From contig JASISA010000001.1 of assembly GCA_031771865.1 (NCBI GenBank), positions 1,860,001 through 1,924,000 of the forward strand: a DNA stretch of 64,000 bases. The letters are read 5' to 3'. The number at the start of each line of letters is the position of its first letter. The first letter of the stretch is position 1. The notes beneath the pieces are model-generated. The model was not told the origin of the DNA. It was given only the letters and a program-made list of their open reading frames with translations, and made no database searches. Source of the stretch: Nothophaeocryptopus gaeumannii. Lineage: Eukaryota; Ascomycota; Dothideomycetes; Mycosphaerellales; Mycosphaerellaceae. Made by a program: the position numbers and the translations under genes. Of this stretch, positions 31,821-43,695 are shown one piece after another.

Positions 31821-33450
31821 ATGTTGAGAGTCGCCATGTTCCCGTTATGCGTTGCGAGCTTCCTGGCCATTGCTAGAGCAGCCGGTGACAGCAGCTTGCC
31901 GCTACTATCCTTAATCCCGAGTCTCTACTGGTGAGGAGCACGGCTCGAGCTGTCATGGGCATAGTAAATGCTAACTTCTCAGGGACGGCGTCGATGGGAA
32001 ATGGAGTACCTTCGAGGTTCAAATTGGCACCCCAGCGCAAAAATTACGTCTTTTGCCCGCAACCTCTTCTCATGCAGGAAGCGTAACGTCAGTGGTCATA
32101 TCACAGGGGTGTAGCAACATCACCGGTGTATCAAACTGTTCCGACTCTCGAGGGAATATCTTTGCGAGCAACAGCTCTTCGACGTGGTCGGTCAACAAGC
32201 TGCAAGATGGAGGCTCGTATCGTCTCGACACTGCGGCAGAGTCTCTCCTCGGATTGGACGGCAGTGCGTACTATGGCTTCGACACCGTTAGCTTTCCTTG
32301 TCCGCAAATGCCAGAGATGACGGACCAATTGGTCGCAGGGTATGTAACCACGGACTTTTGGCTAGGAAACTTTGGCCTGTCGCCCATGCCGTTTAACTTC
32401 ACCGACTTCAGTCAGCCTGTTCCGAGCTACTTGCGAAGCCTGAGAATGGACGGCCTGATCAAGAGTCTGTCGTGGGCATACACTGCGGGAGCATACTACA
32501 ACTCGTCGGAAGCGTATGGCAGTCTGACGCTTGGCGGCTATGATATCGCACGTTTCAATCCGAACACGACCGCCGTGTTTCCCTTCAGCAAAGATACCTC
32601 TCGAGACTTGTCGGTCAGCGTCCGGGGTATTACGTACGACACATACGGAAGCGATCCGCTTGAGGGCGGAGAGTTTGATGCCTTCATCGACTCCATGGTG
32701 ACGCCAATGTGGCTTCCAGAAGGCATCTGCAAGAAATTCGAGCAGGCTTTTAATCTGACGTGGAACTCGACCGCAGAGCTGTACCTCCTGGACGAAGCAA
32801 CACATGCAAATCTGCTGGAGCAGAATCCCAAGTTCACATTCATAGTCGGTGCAGCCAGCGGCGCGTCCATTGCCAAATCAGCCAACAAGACGGTCGAGAT
32901 CGAATTGCCATACGCAGCTTTCGATCTCAGTATGAGTGCACCCCTCCTCGACACAGAGACTAGATACTTCCCGCTAAAGAGAGCTGAGAACGGGTCGCAA
33001 TTCACACTCGGGAGAGTACTCCTGCAGGCAGCATATATCTTGGCGGATTATGAAAGATTGGAGTTCCACGTTTCGCAGGCGCAATTCTCCGGCGTTGGCA
33101 CCAGAACAGGTTTACGAGTTTTGGAGCCTCCTGGCTTGGCGTCGGGGGACAATCTGTCGGAAGGAGCCATTGCTGGCATCGCTGCCAGTGTGACTGCCAT
33201 CGGCATCTTGACGGTTGTGTCGCTGGCGTTCTGGTTCTGGCGTCGGGGAAGAGGCCGAAATGCTCGAGAGATCGAGGACGAACTTCTTGCTGCGAAGATC
33301 GCTGCAATTGGGGCTCCAGATGAGAAGTCACCGAATGAGCTCAACGCAAGCGAGGCGAGTGTTTTTGAGCTGCACCCTGGAGCGAGCCGGTCGGAGTTGC
33401 CGAGTCCAGAAAGGTGGAAGGAGGAAGGGGGAGATCAGGCTGGTCAATAA
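31821..33450 (+). CDS. membrane-anchored aspartic-protease-like protein (A1 fold, first catalytic Asp missing), 3' end altered by a transposon
   Basis: Exon 1 is 31821-31930, the intron 31931-31982 (GTGAGG donor, GCTAAC branch, CAG), and exon 2 31983-33450: 525 residues. Order: signal peptide (1-21), two-lobed pepsin-like region with many N-glycosylation sites, transmembrane helix (about 431-456), basic stop-transfer RRGRGR, and a cytoplasmic tail. The first active-site motif, normally DTG, reads LLPATSS. The second reads FIDSMV before MWLP. Proteolysis is therefore unlikely; a cell-surface binding or sensor role is a guess. The last codons and the stop (33448-33450) lie in the left terminal repeat of the hAT element. 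The original reading frame continues for 24 codons beyond the element (45768-45842). Confidence 0.8.
33428..33435. repeat. hAT target-site duplication, left copy
   Basis: GGGGAGAT, identical to 45760-45767; 8 bp is diagnostic for hAT elements. Confidence 0.85.
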
Positions 33451-33454
33451 GTAA
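33436..33454 (+). repeat. hAT terminal inverted repeat, left
   Basis: CAGGCTGGTCAATAAGTAA; perfect 19/19 inverted match to 45741-45759. Begins with CAGGC as hAT ends often do. Confidence 0.88.
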
Positions 33455-34059
33455 GCCATTTCAAGTATACTTGACTTCCTTTACTTGCAAGTAAACCAAG
33501 CCGTGCCTTTCATATAGCTTCTTATGTAATCAAGTAAGTAAGCCATAAGGTCGCAAGTACTTCAAGTACTTGTTTTATATATATATAGAGCGTAGTGTTG
33601 TGTATAGTTAGCGGTATTGTCGTTTATAAAGGTATAGGCAATCGTTTAACCCTAAGATTCCTAAAATGCGGATATGCCCGCCTTCTCCGGACGCTCTAAT
33701 TAGCTCGGTTGTATCCTTTAAGCCTTAACTTCGACGCGATTAGAGATGCGATCCGCGACTTTATAAATCCGTACTAGGATAATAACTATTATATACCCTT
33801 TAGAATTAATGTATACTCCTTGAAGACTCCCGATATAGATAATAATTTAGTATCTAACCTATCTATAGCGATTAGGATAGCCGATATGTCTATACCCTCT
33901 AAACTAGCAGCGCGCGTACCTAATAACCTCTCTATAAAGCCTACTACATTTTTAAGATTAGGTAAATATAAACTCTCTATCCTTAACGAGCTAGAATAGT
34001 AGCGTATACCTATACTATAGTAGCTAGGCGATAACAAGGACGAAAGATTATAGATATAG

Positions 34060-35450
34060 AGTTATTTCTAGAGGCTATAGGATAATATAGGAGTAGAATA
34101 TGCCCTCTATCGGAGGTATTACTCCTAGGGAAGTAATCGTAGTAAATACAAGATAGTAGGGGCTAATACTAGCGCCCTTAACTACCTCTAAGACTACTAT
34201 AGGCTTAACTAAGACGGCTCTATTCGTATAGATAATCGACACGTACCTAGGCTTAAGCTAATCGACTAGCTTTTTACTAGATAGACTATTAATAACGAGA
34301 AAGCTATAGAGTTTAATCCTAAGATCTTTAAAGTAAAGCTCTACGCCTAGCTTATTAAGGATTGCAAGGCTTTTAGAATAGTGGATTCTACGCGTCTTAG
34401 AGACCTCTTAATATATCTATAACCTTAGATTAAAGGTTATATCCCCTACTATTAAACCGTAAGCTCTACCGTTAGCTCTATCTTCGAGAAGGTAGTTAGG
34501 GAGGTAATAGAGGAGCTATAGGCTATATAGTCGAAGATTTCGTACTCCTTTAATCTTTAGACGTCTAGTAATAAACTTGCGCTACTTGGCCTCGTTACTT
34601 ACTATATATTAAAGGATAGTAAGCCTAGGACTATCCTCTTATCGCTTCCTTAGTAAAAAGGACGATACTCTAGCTATAATATTATAGATACTATTACGGA
34701 CGTAATTACGTCGTATTCCTTATAAGATAAGATTAGTTACTTTATCTTAGATAACGCAACTAATAATCTAAAGGCTATCGACTTCCTCGCTATAGAGTTT
34801 AGCTTTAATTATGCCTACTATTAGATCCGCTACTCTAGATACGTCTTTAACCTCTATAGGTAATCTATCTTACTAGGTAAAGATCCGGAGGTATTTAAGA
34901 AGAAACTAATCGCTACTACTATAACTAGCCTCGAGGAAGTTTATCTATAGCTTTAGCGCAAGCGTGGACCTATTAGTAAGCTTTATAACGTGCTTTATGC
35001 TATTAAGTAGTTACTATAAGCCTAGGAGGCTATCGAGCGAAAGTAAATATAGCTAATTATACCTACTCGGCTAGATAGTAAGAAAGAAGTCTACTATATT
35101 GTTTACGAGATAGTTACTCGCTAGTATTTATTCGTCGACGTAGCCGTACGAGCCTACTATCTATAACTAGCTATTAACGACTACGTGTAAGACGAGGTAA
35201 TAGCGTAGAAGGGCTACCTCTAGAGGTACGAAGAACGTAGTAAAGAGCCTACGAAGAAGGAGCCTACGATTATCCGAGATATACTTAGTAAGGAAGATTA
35301 GTATATAATTAAGCTCTATATTTAGATCCTTAAGCCGCTTCGAGATTTTAATAAGCTCTTATAAGGTTAGATAGGTAACAAGTTCGGTATAATCTAGTAA
35401 GTTCTACCTACTTATAAGAAGCTTCTTAGTTACTTTAAGAGCCTTATTAA
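34060..35450 (+). pseudogene. hAT transposase, N-terminal and catalytic part (RIP remnant)
   Basis: One frame reads through stops with recognisable hAT blocks: VDSTRLRDLL, KGYIPYY, LALLGLVTYYILKDSKPRT, KISYFILDNATNN (catalytic region, about 34730-34770), YSRYVFNLY (in place of C-x-x-H-x-x-N-L), GKDPEVFKKK, and KEPTIIRDTLSKEDQYI. Nearly all Trp, Gln, His and Met codons have become stops or other codons, as CpA-to-TpA change on both strands predicts. No ATG remains in the block. Confidence 0.75.
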
Positions 35451-37658
35451 GTAATACCCTATCTCTAAAGACGTCGACAACTTAGCCTCGTAGACTAAGA
35501 CTCTACGTAAAGCTACCTCTCGTACGAAGAAAGTAAGTAAGGCTAAAAATATATCTATAGAGGTAGGGAACCTAGCTTATAGAGTCGTATAAAACGAATA
35601 GAGTATACGCGAATAACAATTTAGACTCTCTCTACCTCTATAGCTAAGATTCATAATTTAGCTAGGTATAAAAGGCCTTAGCGCAATACGCTAAGCTAGC
35701 ATTAACTACTCGTAAAGCTTATTATACTACTTAGTAGTTATACCTATATTATTAATATCCTCGCTACCTTCTTAGCTACCTTCTTCGCTACCTTCCTCCT
35801 CGGTATTACTATTAGTACCTATATCTATCTCTTTAGCTACCTATAAGGCTCGCTCCTTCTCCTCTACCTATTTAGCTACTACCTTACTCTCTAGCTACTA
35901 CTAGTAACGTTAATAGTCTATATTTAGGATAGCCTCTATACTAGTACTTACTTCCTATATAGGAGCTACGTATAGCTATTACTAAAGTAGGCCCTACGCT
36001 TAATATTGTTACTACTAGCTTAAAGTAAGAGTAGACGATTACTATACGCTATCTATTATCTACTCTAATCCTTCGGGCGGCTCTTAAGTTTAACTTCTAA
36101 AGATTACTACCTAGTATCGCTCGTTATTATCTACGACGTAGCTAAAGTCGAGGCCTCGAATATTTAGCGGATCGTTCGTAAGTCGGGTTTACCTCTAATT
36201 ACTAGTACCTTGAACGCTAGTACCTTAACTACTAGTACTTTAACCGCTAGTACCTTAATTGCCTACCTAACCCTAGCGTTAATTGTAGGCTTCTATATTA
36301 CGAGTATATTAAGCTATATCTTAATCGTATTAGGCTATACGAATCCTATAGTTAATTAATAGCTTACTAGTACGATATACTAGCTCTTAGGGCTTCTTTA
36401 GTAGGCTAGGCGGTAGTAGCTATCGAGGCTTCTAGCGCTAAGCCTCTTACTAACGTACTAGATTAAGAGCATATTAATAATCTCGAGCCTCTTATTACTA
36501 CTACTACTTAGAACGCGTATCGCGTAGACCTTAATATTAGAAAGTCGGCGTTTTACGTAATTAAGTAGTATAAAGCCGAAGAAGTCGAAGGTATTTCTCG
36601 GCCTATAATTAGCTAACGCTTAAAGTAGTCGTAATCGTATTTTCTTAGAAGCTAATGTTTAGTAGGTATAAAATCCCTATTAGCTAATAGTAGTACGAGA
36701 AACTACTACTAGTCTTAGCGCTCCTTAATTATCGCTTCTTAGGCCTACCTCGTTTCTTACGAGGTTATTACTATAGCTATTAGTAATATTCCTCTAGTAT
36801 ATCCTTGTCTATAAACGACTCCTTAGGCTCCTAAGAGTTGTTACCTATACCCTATTTTACCTATATCCTCTTTTACCTAATCTCCTCTTTTACCTAATCT
36901 CCTCTTTTTCCTAACTACTAGCTACGTGCCTAGGTACCTACTTTTCCGTCTTCTCGCTTAGTAATACTAGAGTCCAAGTAGTCGTAATAGTTACTACTTA
37001 GAGGCTAAGGGGATAGTCGTACGACTAGCTCTATATAAGCTCTAGGAGTCGTTTTACTCCTAAACCCCCTATAGCCTTACTACTATATATCGTTATCGTT
37101 AGCGTAGAGTAGAGTACTCTTAGCTATTAGGTTATTACTTAGAGGGAGGGGGATAGTCGTAAGCTCCTAAACCCCCTCTAACCTACTACTTAGAGCCCCT
37201 ATCGTATATATAATATATCGCGTTAGGCCTAGGTTATCGCGTTATTCCTATATACTACTACTTAGAGGCTAAGGGGATAGTCGTCGTTCCTCCTCCTAAA
37301 CCCCCTAGAGCTTTACTACTTAGAATACCGAGTAATTAGATATCGTAGTATATTAGTCTAGGTTACTTAGTATATAGATCGTATAGTATACGGACATATT
37401 AAGGCCGTAAAAGGTATAGTATTACGGAATATATATAGCTAAAGTTCGAGTTCTACCTAAGGGTTATAGTTATATAGTATTAGCTCGATTTTCTACTAAT
37501 AGTAGCCTAGACTTAATTCTACGCCTATACTAAGATTTAGCTAGGCGTATTTTTAAACTCGACCCCTATACGATAGTATCATAGTAATATAGCGACGACT
37601 ACTAATCTACCTATATATAGTAATCGTAAGATTAAGAGAGTCTAATTATTATTCGCGC
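35450..37658. other. unidentified RIP-mutated segment inside the hAT element
   Basis: The transposase frame stops being recognisable near 35450 and resumes only after the gypsy element, so this 2.2 kb is extra. It may be an older nested insertion that was RIP-mutated together with the host element. It is AT-rich with no ATG and contains short CTAGTACCTTAA-type repeats (36200-36260), CCTCTTTTACCTAAT repeats (36850-36910) and the triple repeat listed separately. No protein family recognised. Confidence 0.5.
36984..37330. repeat. three dispersed copies of a GGGGATAGTCGT...CCTAAACCCCCT unit
   Basis: Each copy begins with ACTTAGAGG then (G)GGGGATAGTCGT (about 37005, 37140, 37265) and ends with TCCTAAACCCCCT (about 37060, 37170, 37300). 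The G-run and C-run can pair, so each unit could fold as a hairpin. It lies within RIP-mutated DNA. Confidence 0.5.
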
Positions 37659-37663
37659 GTACT
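37659..37663. repeat. gypsy target-site duplication, left copy
   Basis: GTACT, matching 44052-44056. Confidence 0.85.
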
Positions 37664-38020
37664 TGTTACGCACGGTATCTCGCTTGTCAGGTGACTCGCT
37701 TAATCACGTGGAATGGCTTCTTTGGAGAATGCGTCGGCAAGTGGAACGAGGTGAAGGAAGTCTTGGCTTATTCCAATCAGTGAGATTGTAACATGAGTTG
37801 AACACGATGATTGCTAGTCAACCATCGAGACTATATACCTAGAGGTTCCTCAGAGAGAGCGTGTGGCTCTCATGCTCTCATGAATCCTCCTGCTCTCATC
37901 TGAGAGCGTGAGAGCACTCGGCAGCATGAGAGCACCTTGCAGCGGGTATTGCCGCCCAGGCGCGCACCCGCGCCGCATGGATTGGTTGGTTGTGGCTTCT
38001 CCTCGGTTCGATCCGTAACA
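37664..38020 (-). repeat. 3' LTR of Ty3/gypsy element
   Basis: 357 bp, ends TGTTAC...GTAACA. Differs from the other LTR by one substitution (near 37751) and one base (near 38001), so the insertion is young. Contains repeated GAGAGC/GCTCTC blocks in both orientations (37857-37935), able to form hairpins. A purine-rich stretch (AGAAGAGGATGG on the minus strand) adjoins it as the likely polypurine tract. Confidence 0.9.
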
Positions 38021-38334
38021 CCATCCTCTTCTAGTCTAGCTCGTCCCGAGCTAGCCATAAGCTGCGTTGCCCTCTCAGCGCAGCGCGAATGATACCGTGA
38101 TGTCGAAGAGACAGCGTCTTCGGTTGGAAATGGACCGTCTTGAGGAGCAGGAAGCAGAGGCGGTTTCTGTGGAGGAGGCGGAGATCCAAGATCTCGAGTT
38201 AGAGGAAGACAGTGCTCCAGCTGCGTCGGTCCTCCGTTGTCCCCTGCTACCTGGTCTTAACAAATGGAGTTCTTGACGACTTTGAGCGACCCTTATGCCC
38301 TCGGCCTCTCGGAGGTCCTGGTGTCGTCCCCGGG

Positions 38335-41300
38335 TCAGGTGAAACTGTCGCAGGAGCTGCGGGCAGTTCGTGAGGTGGCCCTCCGGTTCCCAGGTATTTT
38401 CTGAATCATCATACCCTTCCACTTGACAAGATACTGATTGTCCTCGTAGTCCAGAATTCTTTCAACTTCGAACTCGTTTTCTTCCTGTGGGACAAATGAA
38501 AATGTTTCCTGACAAGGTGTCTCGGCGTCGGCTGGTTCCAAAAGAGAGATATGGAACACTGGATGGATCTTCGCATCCGCCGGTAGTCGTAATCGGTAGT
38601 TGACCGGTCCCTTGGCTCTTCAATCAAAATGGCCCGGACCTTCACATGGTCTAACTGGTCTTTCTTCTCGTTTTGAGATTCTTTGTAAGGAGATAGACCT
38701 TATCCCCCCTCTTCAGCTGAGGCGCCATTTTTCCGTCGTGCTGTCGCGATTTCAGCAGGTTTCCTTGTTGTCGTAGGATGGCCTTGTTCATCGCTGAATG
38801 AACCCCTTTCAGCTGATCAACCGCAATCATCGCCCTCGGTGCGTTGGGGTGAATGCCAGGTTCGCCAAACAGGTGTGGTTCCTTTCCAAAGTTTGCGAAG
38901 AATGGCGTGAGACCCGTCGTCTCGGATTGCTGGTTGTTGAGTGCGATCTGTGCCATGGGTAGGAGTGATACCCAATTGTCCTGTGCGTAGTTGATGTAGT
39001 GGCGTAGGTATTGTTCTAGTGTCTGGTTCATCCGTTCGGTTTGTCCGTCGGTTTGCGGATGAAACGCCGTTGATAGCTTGTGTCTGATCCCGATCGTGGA
39101 TACGAGTGTCTTCCAGTAGTTCGATGTGAACAACTTGTCCCTGTCGGTAATGAAGACCTCTGGGAATCCGTGATATCGTACAAGTCTATCCAGCACAAGG
39201 TGTCCGAGTTGCTCTGCCGTGTATGTCTCACACGCAGGAATAAAGTGCGCGTACTTCGTGAGTCTGTCGACCATGACCAGTATCATGTCGTACTTGACTT
39301 TCGTTGCTTGATCCGTCGATCCTGGGAGTTTCGTAATGAAATCCATCGTAACTTCGTCCCATGGTTGTGTCGGTGGGCTCCGGAATTTAAGTTGTCCGTA
39401 CTTCGAATGTCGAGATGCCTTGTTCTGTTGGCATTGAACACAGCGTGCGATGTATTTCTTGACTCGTTCTCGCATGTGTGGGAATCCAAAGTTGCGTTGG
39501 ATAAGCTCTACTGTCTTCGAGATTCCTGGATGTCCGTATCGTGGATCGTTGTGATGGTGTCGAATGCACTCTTCCTGTCGGTCCTTCGGTACTTGGTACT
39601 TTCCCTGTGCAATAGGAAATTGTTCTGTCTTGTCTTGCAGAACTCGCACTATGTTGTTGAACTCCATTTGCTGGCACTCAGGCTTCCATCCGGGATTTGT
39701 CTTGAGTATGCTGTGCTGCACCTCTTTCCTTTCCTTCCATGTAGTCACTTCTGTCGGCTCAGTGCGTCGGCTCGACCGTTGTCTTTACTCAGGTGTATAG
39801 CGGATTTCGAACTTGTACTGACCAAGGAGCTCCGACCAGCGGGTCTGCCTTCGAGTCAGTTGTTTAGTCGTAGTGAAGCAGGTCAGATTCTGTGATCAGA
39901 AAGAATCGTGAGCCTGGGTGCTCCTTCCGCATATGCTCGCCAGTGCTGCAGGGCAGCGACAATCGCAAGAAGTTCCTTATCATGGATGTCGTATTTCTTC
40001 TGCAGGAGTCATCTTTCGTGAGTAGTAGGCTACCGTCGCTTCCCGTCGCTCCTGTGTGAGACACGCGCCTATCGCCATATCCGATGCATCTGTTTCGATT
40101 TGCACTTCCTTCGTACCGTCGAAAAGTCGAAGCGCTGGCGCTGTGGCGCACATTTCTTTGAGTTTGTCGAATGCCTGTTGGTGTCCTTTTTCCCACTGGA
40201 ACTGGTGTCTTTTCTCGTGAGTTCCGTCATTGGTTTCGCAATCCTTGAGTAGTCTTGGATGAACTTTCGATTGTAGTTCGCGAGTCCAAGGAAGGATTGT
40301 ACTTCGGTAACATTCGTGGGTCGAGGCCATTCGTGTATCGACCGTGTCTTTGCTGGATCGATTTGGATTCCTTTCGTACTAAGGATAAATCCAAGGAATT
40401 TGACTTCCTTTTGTGGAACTCGCATTTCTCTGGTGCTGTCTTGAACCCTACTCGTGTGAGGCGTTCGAAGACGTCTTGGACTTGCTTGATATGCTTGCTC
40501 AGTTCTCCTGGTATAGACCAAGATGTCGTCCATGTAAGCGACAACACAGACGTCAAGCAAATCTCGTAGTGTTTCATTGACAAGGTCCTGGCATGAGGCT
40601 GGCGCATTGGTAAGCCCCATTGGCATAACCAGAAACTCGTAAAGTCCATATCTTGTTCGGAATGCAGTCTTCCATTCTTCTCCTTTCGCCATTCGTATTG
40701 CGTAGAATGCGTCTCGGAGGTCGATCTTGTAAACCAGTCTGATCCGGTAAGTCGATCTTGTGCTTCTTCGGATGCTTGGTAATGGATATCGGTTCTTGAT
40801 TGTCATGTCGTTGAGCCTTCTATAGTCAACGACCATTCGTAACTTCCCGTTCTGCTTTGGTACGAAGAGAATTGGAGAGCCTGCGCTTGAGGTGGACTTC
40901 GTATCCATCCTTTGGCTAGCTTCTCCTTCAGCCATTCATCTAGGGCTTTGAGCTCTTCTCAGATAATGCGTAAATGGGTCCCCATGGAGGCTCTTTCCCA
41001 GGCTGAATCTTGATCTTGTGATCCCATGGTTGGTGTATAGGTAAGGCTTCCTTGCCTTCCTCTTCCTGAAAGAGTCTCGACCATCTTTGGTACTCCTCAG
41101 GGACATCTGGCGCTGAGATCGCCATCTGCTTTCCAGGATTGCCAGTTCCTCGTCCCGTGATTCCGTGACCTGCTGGACCTACGCAGTGTCTATCCGTGGC
41201 TCAGTCTCTGGGCTCAGTGTCGGCGCAAGCTGAATTGTGCACAGCTGTTCTTTGCCTCATCCGCCGCGTACTTTCGACGCTGTACGGGTCTGATACGGGT

Positions 41301-43678
41301 GGCACTTCCGTATCCTTCAAATGTAAGTACTCCTCTCTTCCAGTCAATTACTGGGTTGTGCTTTCTCAACCAAGGCATGCCTAGCACGATATCCCAGCTG
41401 GCCATAGCTGTGACATCCAAGACAATCTCCTCGTGGTGCTGTTGGATAGCCAGTGGTAGCGGTATCGTCTCGCGCTCCACACAGGGTAAGGGTGATCCGT
41501 CGACCGCGATCAGTTCATACCCTTGTTTCTTCGTCTGGGTAGCTAGTCCAGTCCGTTTTACAAATGACTCGGATGCAAAGTTCCCGCTCGCTCCGGAGTC
41601 GACCATGGCACTCGTCTTGAGTCCATTAACGATAACTTGTGTGCAGAATACTGTTGCCGATGCGTGAGCTTCTTGTGTGACGTAAAACTCCCTTTGGTCG
41701 CTCATGCCTAAGGAGTCGATCCTTTTCCCGAGACTGTGGCTCTGTTGTCTAACCAGTCTAGGATCTGTATACGTGTTTCCTCCAGTGTTTTGGCCATAGT
41801 TTTCTCTTGTGGCAACTCGTTGCATGCGTATCGGCTCTGACATGCTTGTGCTTGTTTGTAGCCATTCTGAGCTCCTGGATCGATGTTCTCATTTCGTTTG
41901 TGACGATTTGTCCATGTGGTGTCATGTAACCATATGGGGTAAACCAACTTCCAATTGGTGGTTTGTCCCAGATGAACGTCGCAAACTCTTCTTGGATGTT
42001 CACTCTAGGATACCTCCAGAACATAGACCGTAATTGTCCTAGGAAGAAGTCAAACTTAACTGGGTTAAGCAGTCTTCCTCCTGTCGGTGTTCGTGGAAAG
42101 ATCTCTTCACTGTTGCGTGCTATGTGAAGGATCATTTTGCGTATTGGTTCCGGTGCGTCCACGCTAAGGTGAAGTATTTCGTCGTTGTCATCGTCCTCAC
42201 TGGATTCTTCTTCTTCTTCCGAGGTTCCTTCCTCAGTTTCCTCGTCACTGGATGACTCTTGTGGGTTCTCCGGAATCTCAGGTAAGATACCCGTGATAGG
42301 GTAGTCGTCCGCCTGAGTAGCGACATCCATCACCACTTCCTCCTGTAGGGTCCCCCCAGATTCATTGGGATTTTGGTTCTCCTTATCGCTGTCATCAGCG
42401 CCCCAACAGGTTTCATCCAAATCCTCCTCGTCCGGCGTTTGAACGTGACGATCAAGTTGTCGTAGTTCGTCCGGAATTGGTAAGTGTCGGTGTCCTCCAA
42501 CTGTGGTGTTGATTGTGGAACCGGGGCAGGTCTTCGTGGCGCAGATGGCCAGTATCCTGCTTCCATCTTCGAGGAGTAGTGTGTTTGACACGAATCGTCA
42601 TAACAGAATCGCCAGTGAAGGCTTCCGTGACCGTTCCGCAGTTCCCGACCTGTCTCGTCAGGTAACTTTCGTGTCATCATACCAAACAATCGTGGCTTTT
42701 TGTTGATCGGCGCCTGTCGTTTCGTAGGCTCCGCGTCCCACGTCGGGTTTCGTTGCATCGTGTTGAACTGTCGTTGCACCATGTTCTTTGAACGACAATT
42801 CCTCGCATAGTGGCCTTCCTTGCCACATGCATAGCAATTCAGTTTCTTCTCATTTCTTCTGGGCGAACTCTTGCCCTTCCTACTTCCTTTGAACGGGCGA
42901 CCTTTCTGGGTTGCATTGAACTGCCAGTCCATTGCATCGGGGTCACGCTGTTGTCGTTGAGGTGGCCTGACCATCCGTCGCGTCGTCCTGCTGGCACATA
43001 TCCAGCCTTCCCGTAGCCTTAGAATCGTAGCGTCGCTCCATGGCTCGCTCGTAAAGTTGGTCGTCCAGTTCAATCGCCGCTTTAATCAGTTCTCCGAGGC
43101 TGTCGATCTTTCCAGAGTATCGCATCAGTTCATCCTTGACTGAGTCTCTGAGACCTCGTCGGAACATAGCTTGAGAGCATCGTCGTCCCAATCCGTGATC
43201 TGGGCGTGCTCCTGGAAACTTGGCTGCGTAGTCTGCCGTGGAACCCTTCTGAGTGAGATGTTGATAACCCGGACCGCGGTCGAAACCTCGTTCGAGACTC
43301 CATACACCTGCTTCATTGCGTTCTTCATGTGATTCCAGGTCCTGAAGATTCCGTCGAATCCTCGTCACTGTCCAAGTAGTTCCTGAGAAAAGGTTTGATC
43401 CAGTGCTGCACACGTCCTCGCATAAAGGTCGTTGCGAAGAGTGGCTTCTGGAGCTTCGGTCATGTCGTTAAACTTGAAGTACATGTCCATTTGGGTAAGC
43501 CAGATGTCGAACTTGTCTCGGTCGCCATAGTAGTAGTCTGGCTTGCCGACCTTGAGGAGTTGTCATTGGTATGGTTGGCAAGTGCATTGATGGCCGACTG
43601 AGATGTGCTGGATCGTTGGCGAGAGCTTCCTGCTTCGCTGGGGCGGAGTTCCCTTCCGGTTTGCTGAGAGGCACTCAT
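38335..43678 (-). pseudogene. gypsy gag-pol coding region (frameshifted)
   Basis: Gag starts at ATG 43678. The CCHC knuckle CYACGKEGHYARNC is near 42800-42840. Aspartic protease motif VDSGASG is near 41600. Reverse transcriptase has LRMVVDYRRLND and the active site YMDD near 40530. An RNase H part follows (around 40070). Integrase (39748-38651) has an HHCC zinc finger near 39430-39560, then the DDE core. A C-terminal chromodomain reads VERILDYEDNQYLVKWKG near 38412-38472, which classes it as a chromovirus. The frame shifts at about 43460, 43010, 42400, 41800, 40940, 40100, 39870 and 38650. Confidence 0.85.
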
Positions 43679-43695
43679 CCTGAGGGTGTTCAAAG

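Noticed and set aside
33789..34037. 82-codon minus-strand ORF in the RIP block
   Set aside because: RIP-mutated remnant; the hAT transposase is readable on the opposite strand.
37857..37940. possible CRISPR-like array
   Set aside because: Short irregular inverted repeats inside an LTR of a fungal element; no spacer structure, and CRISPR is not expected in a nuclear fungal genome.
39080..39895. 271-codon plus-strand ORF
   Set aside because: Antisense shadow of the gypsy integrase region; the minus strand shows HHCC and DDE blocks.
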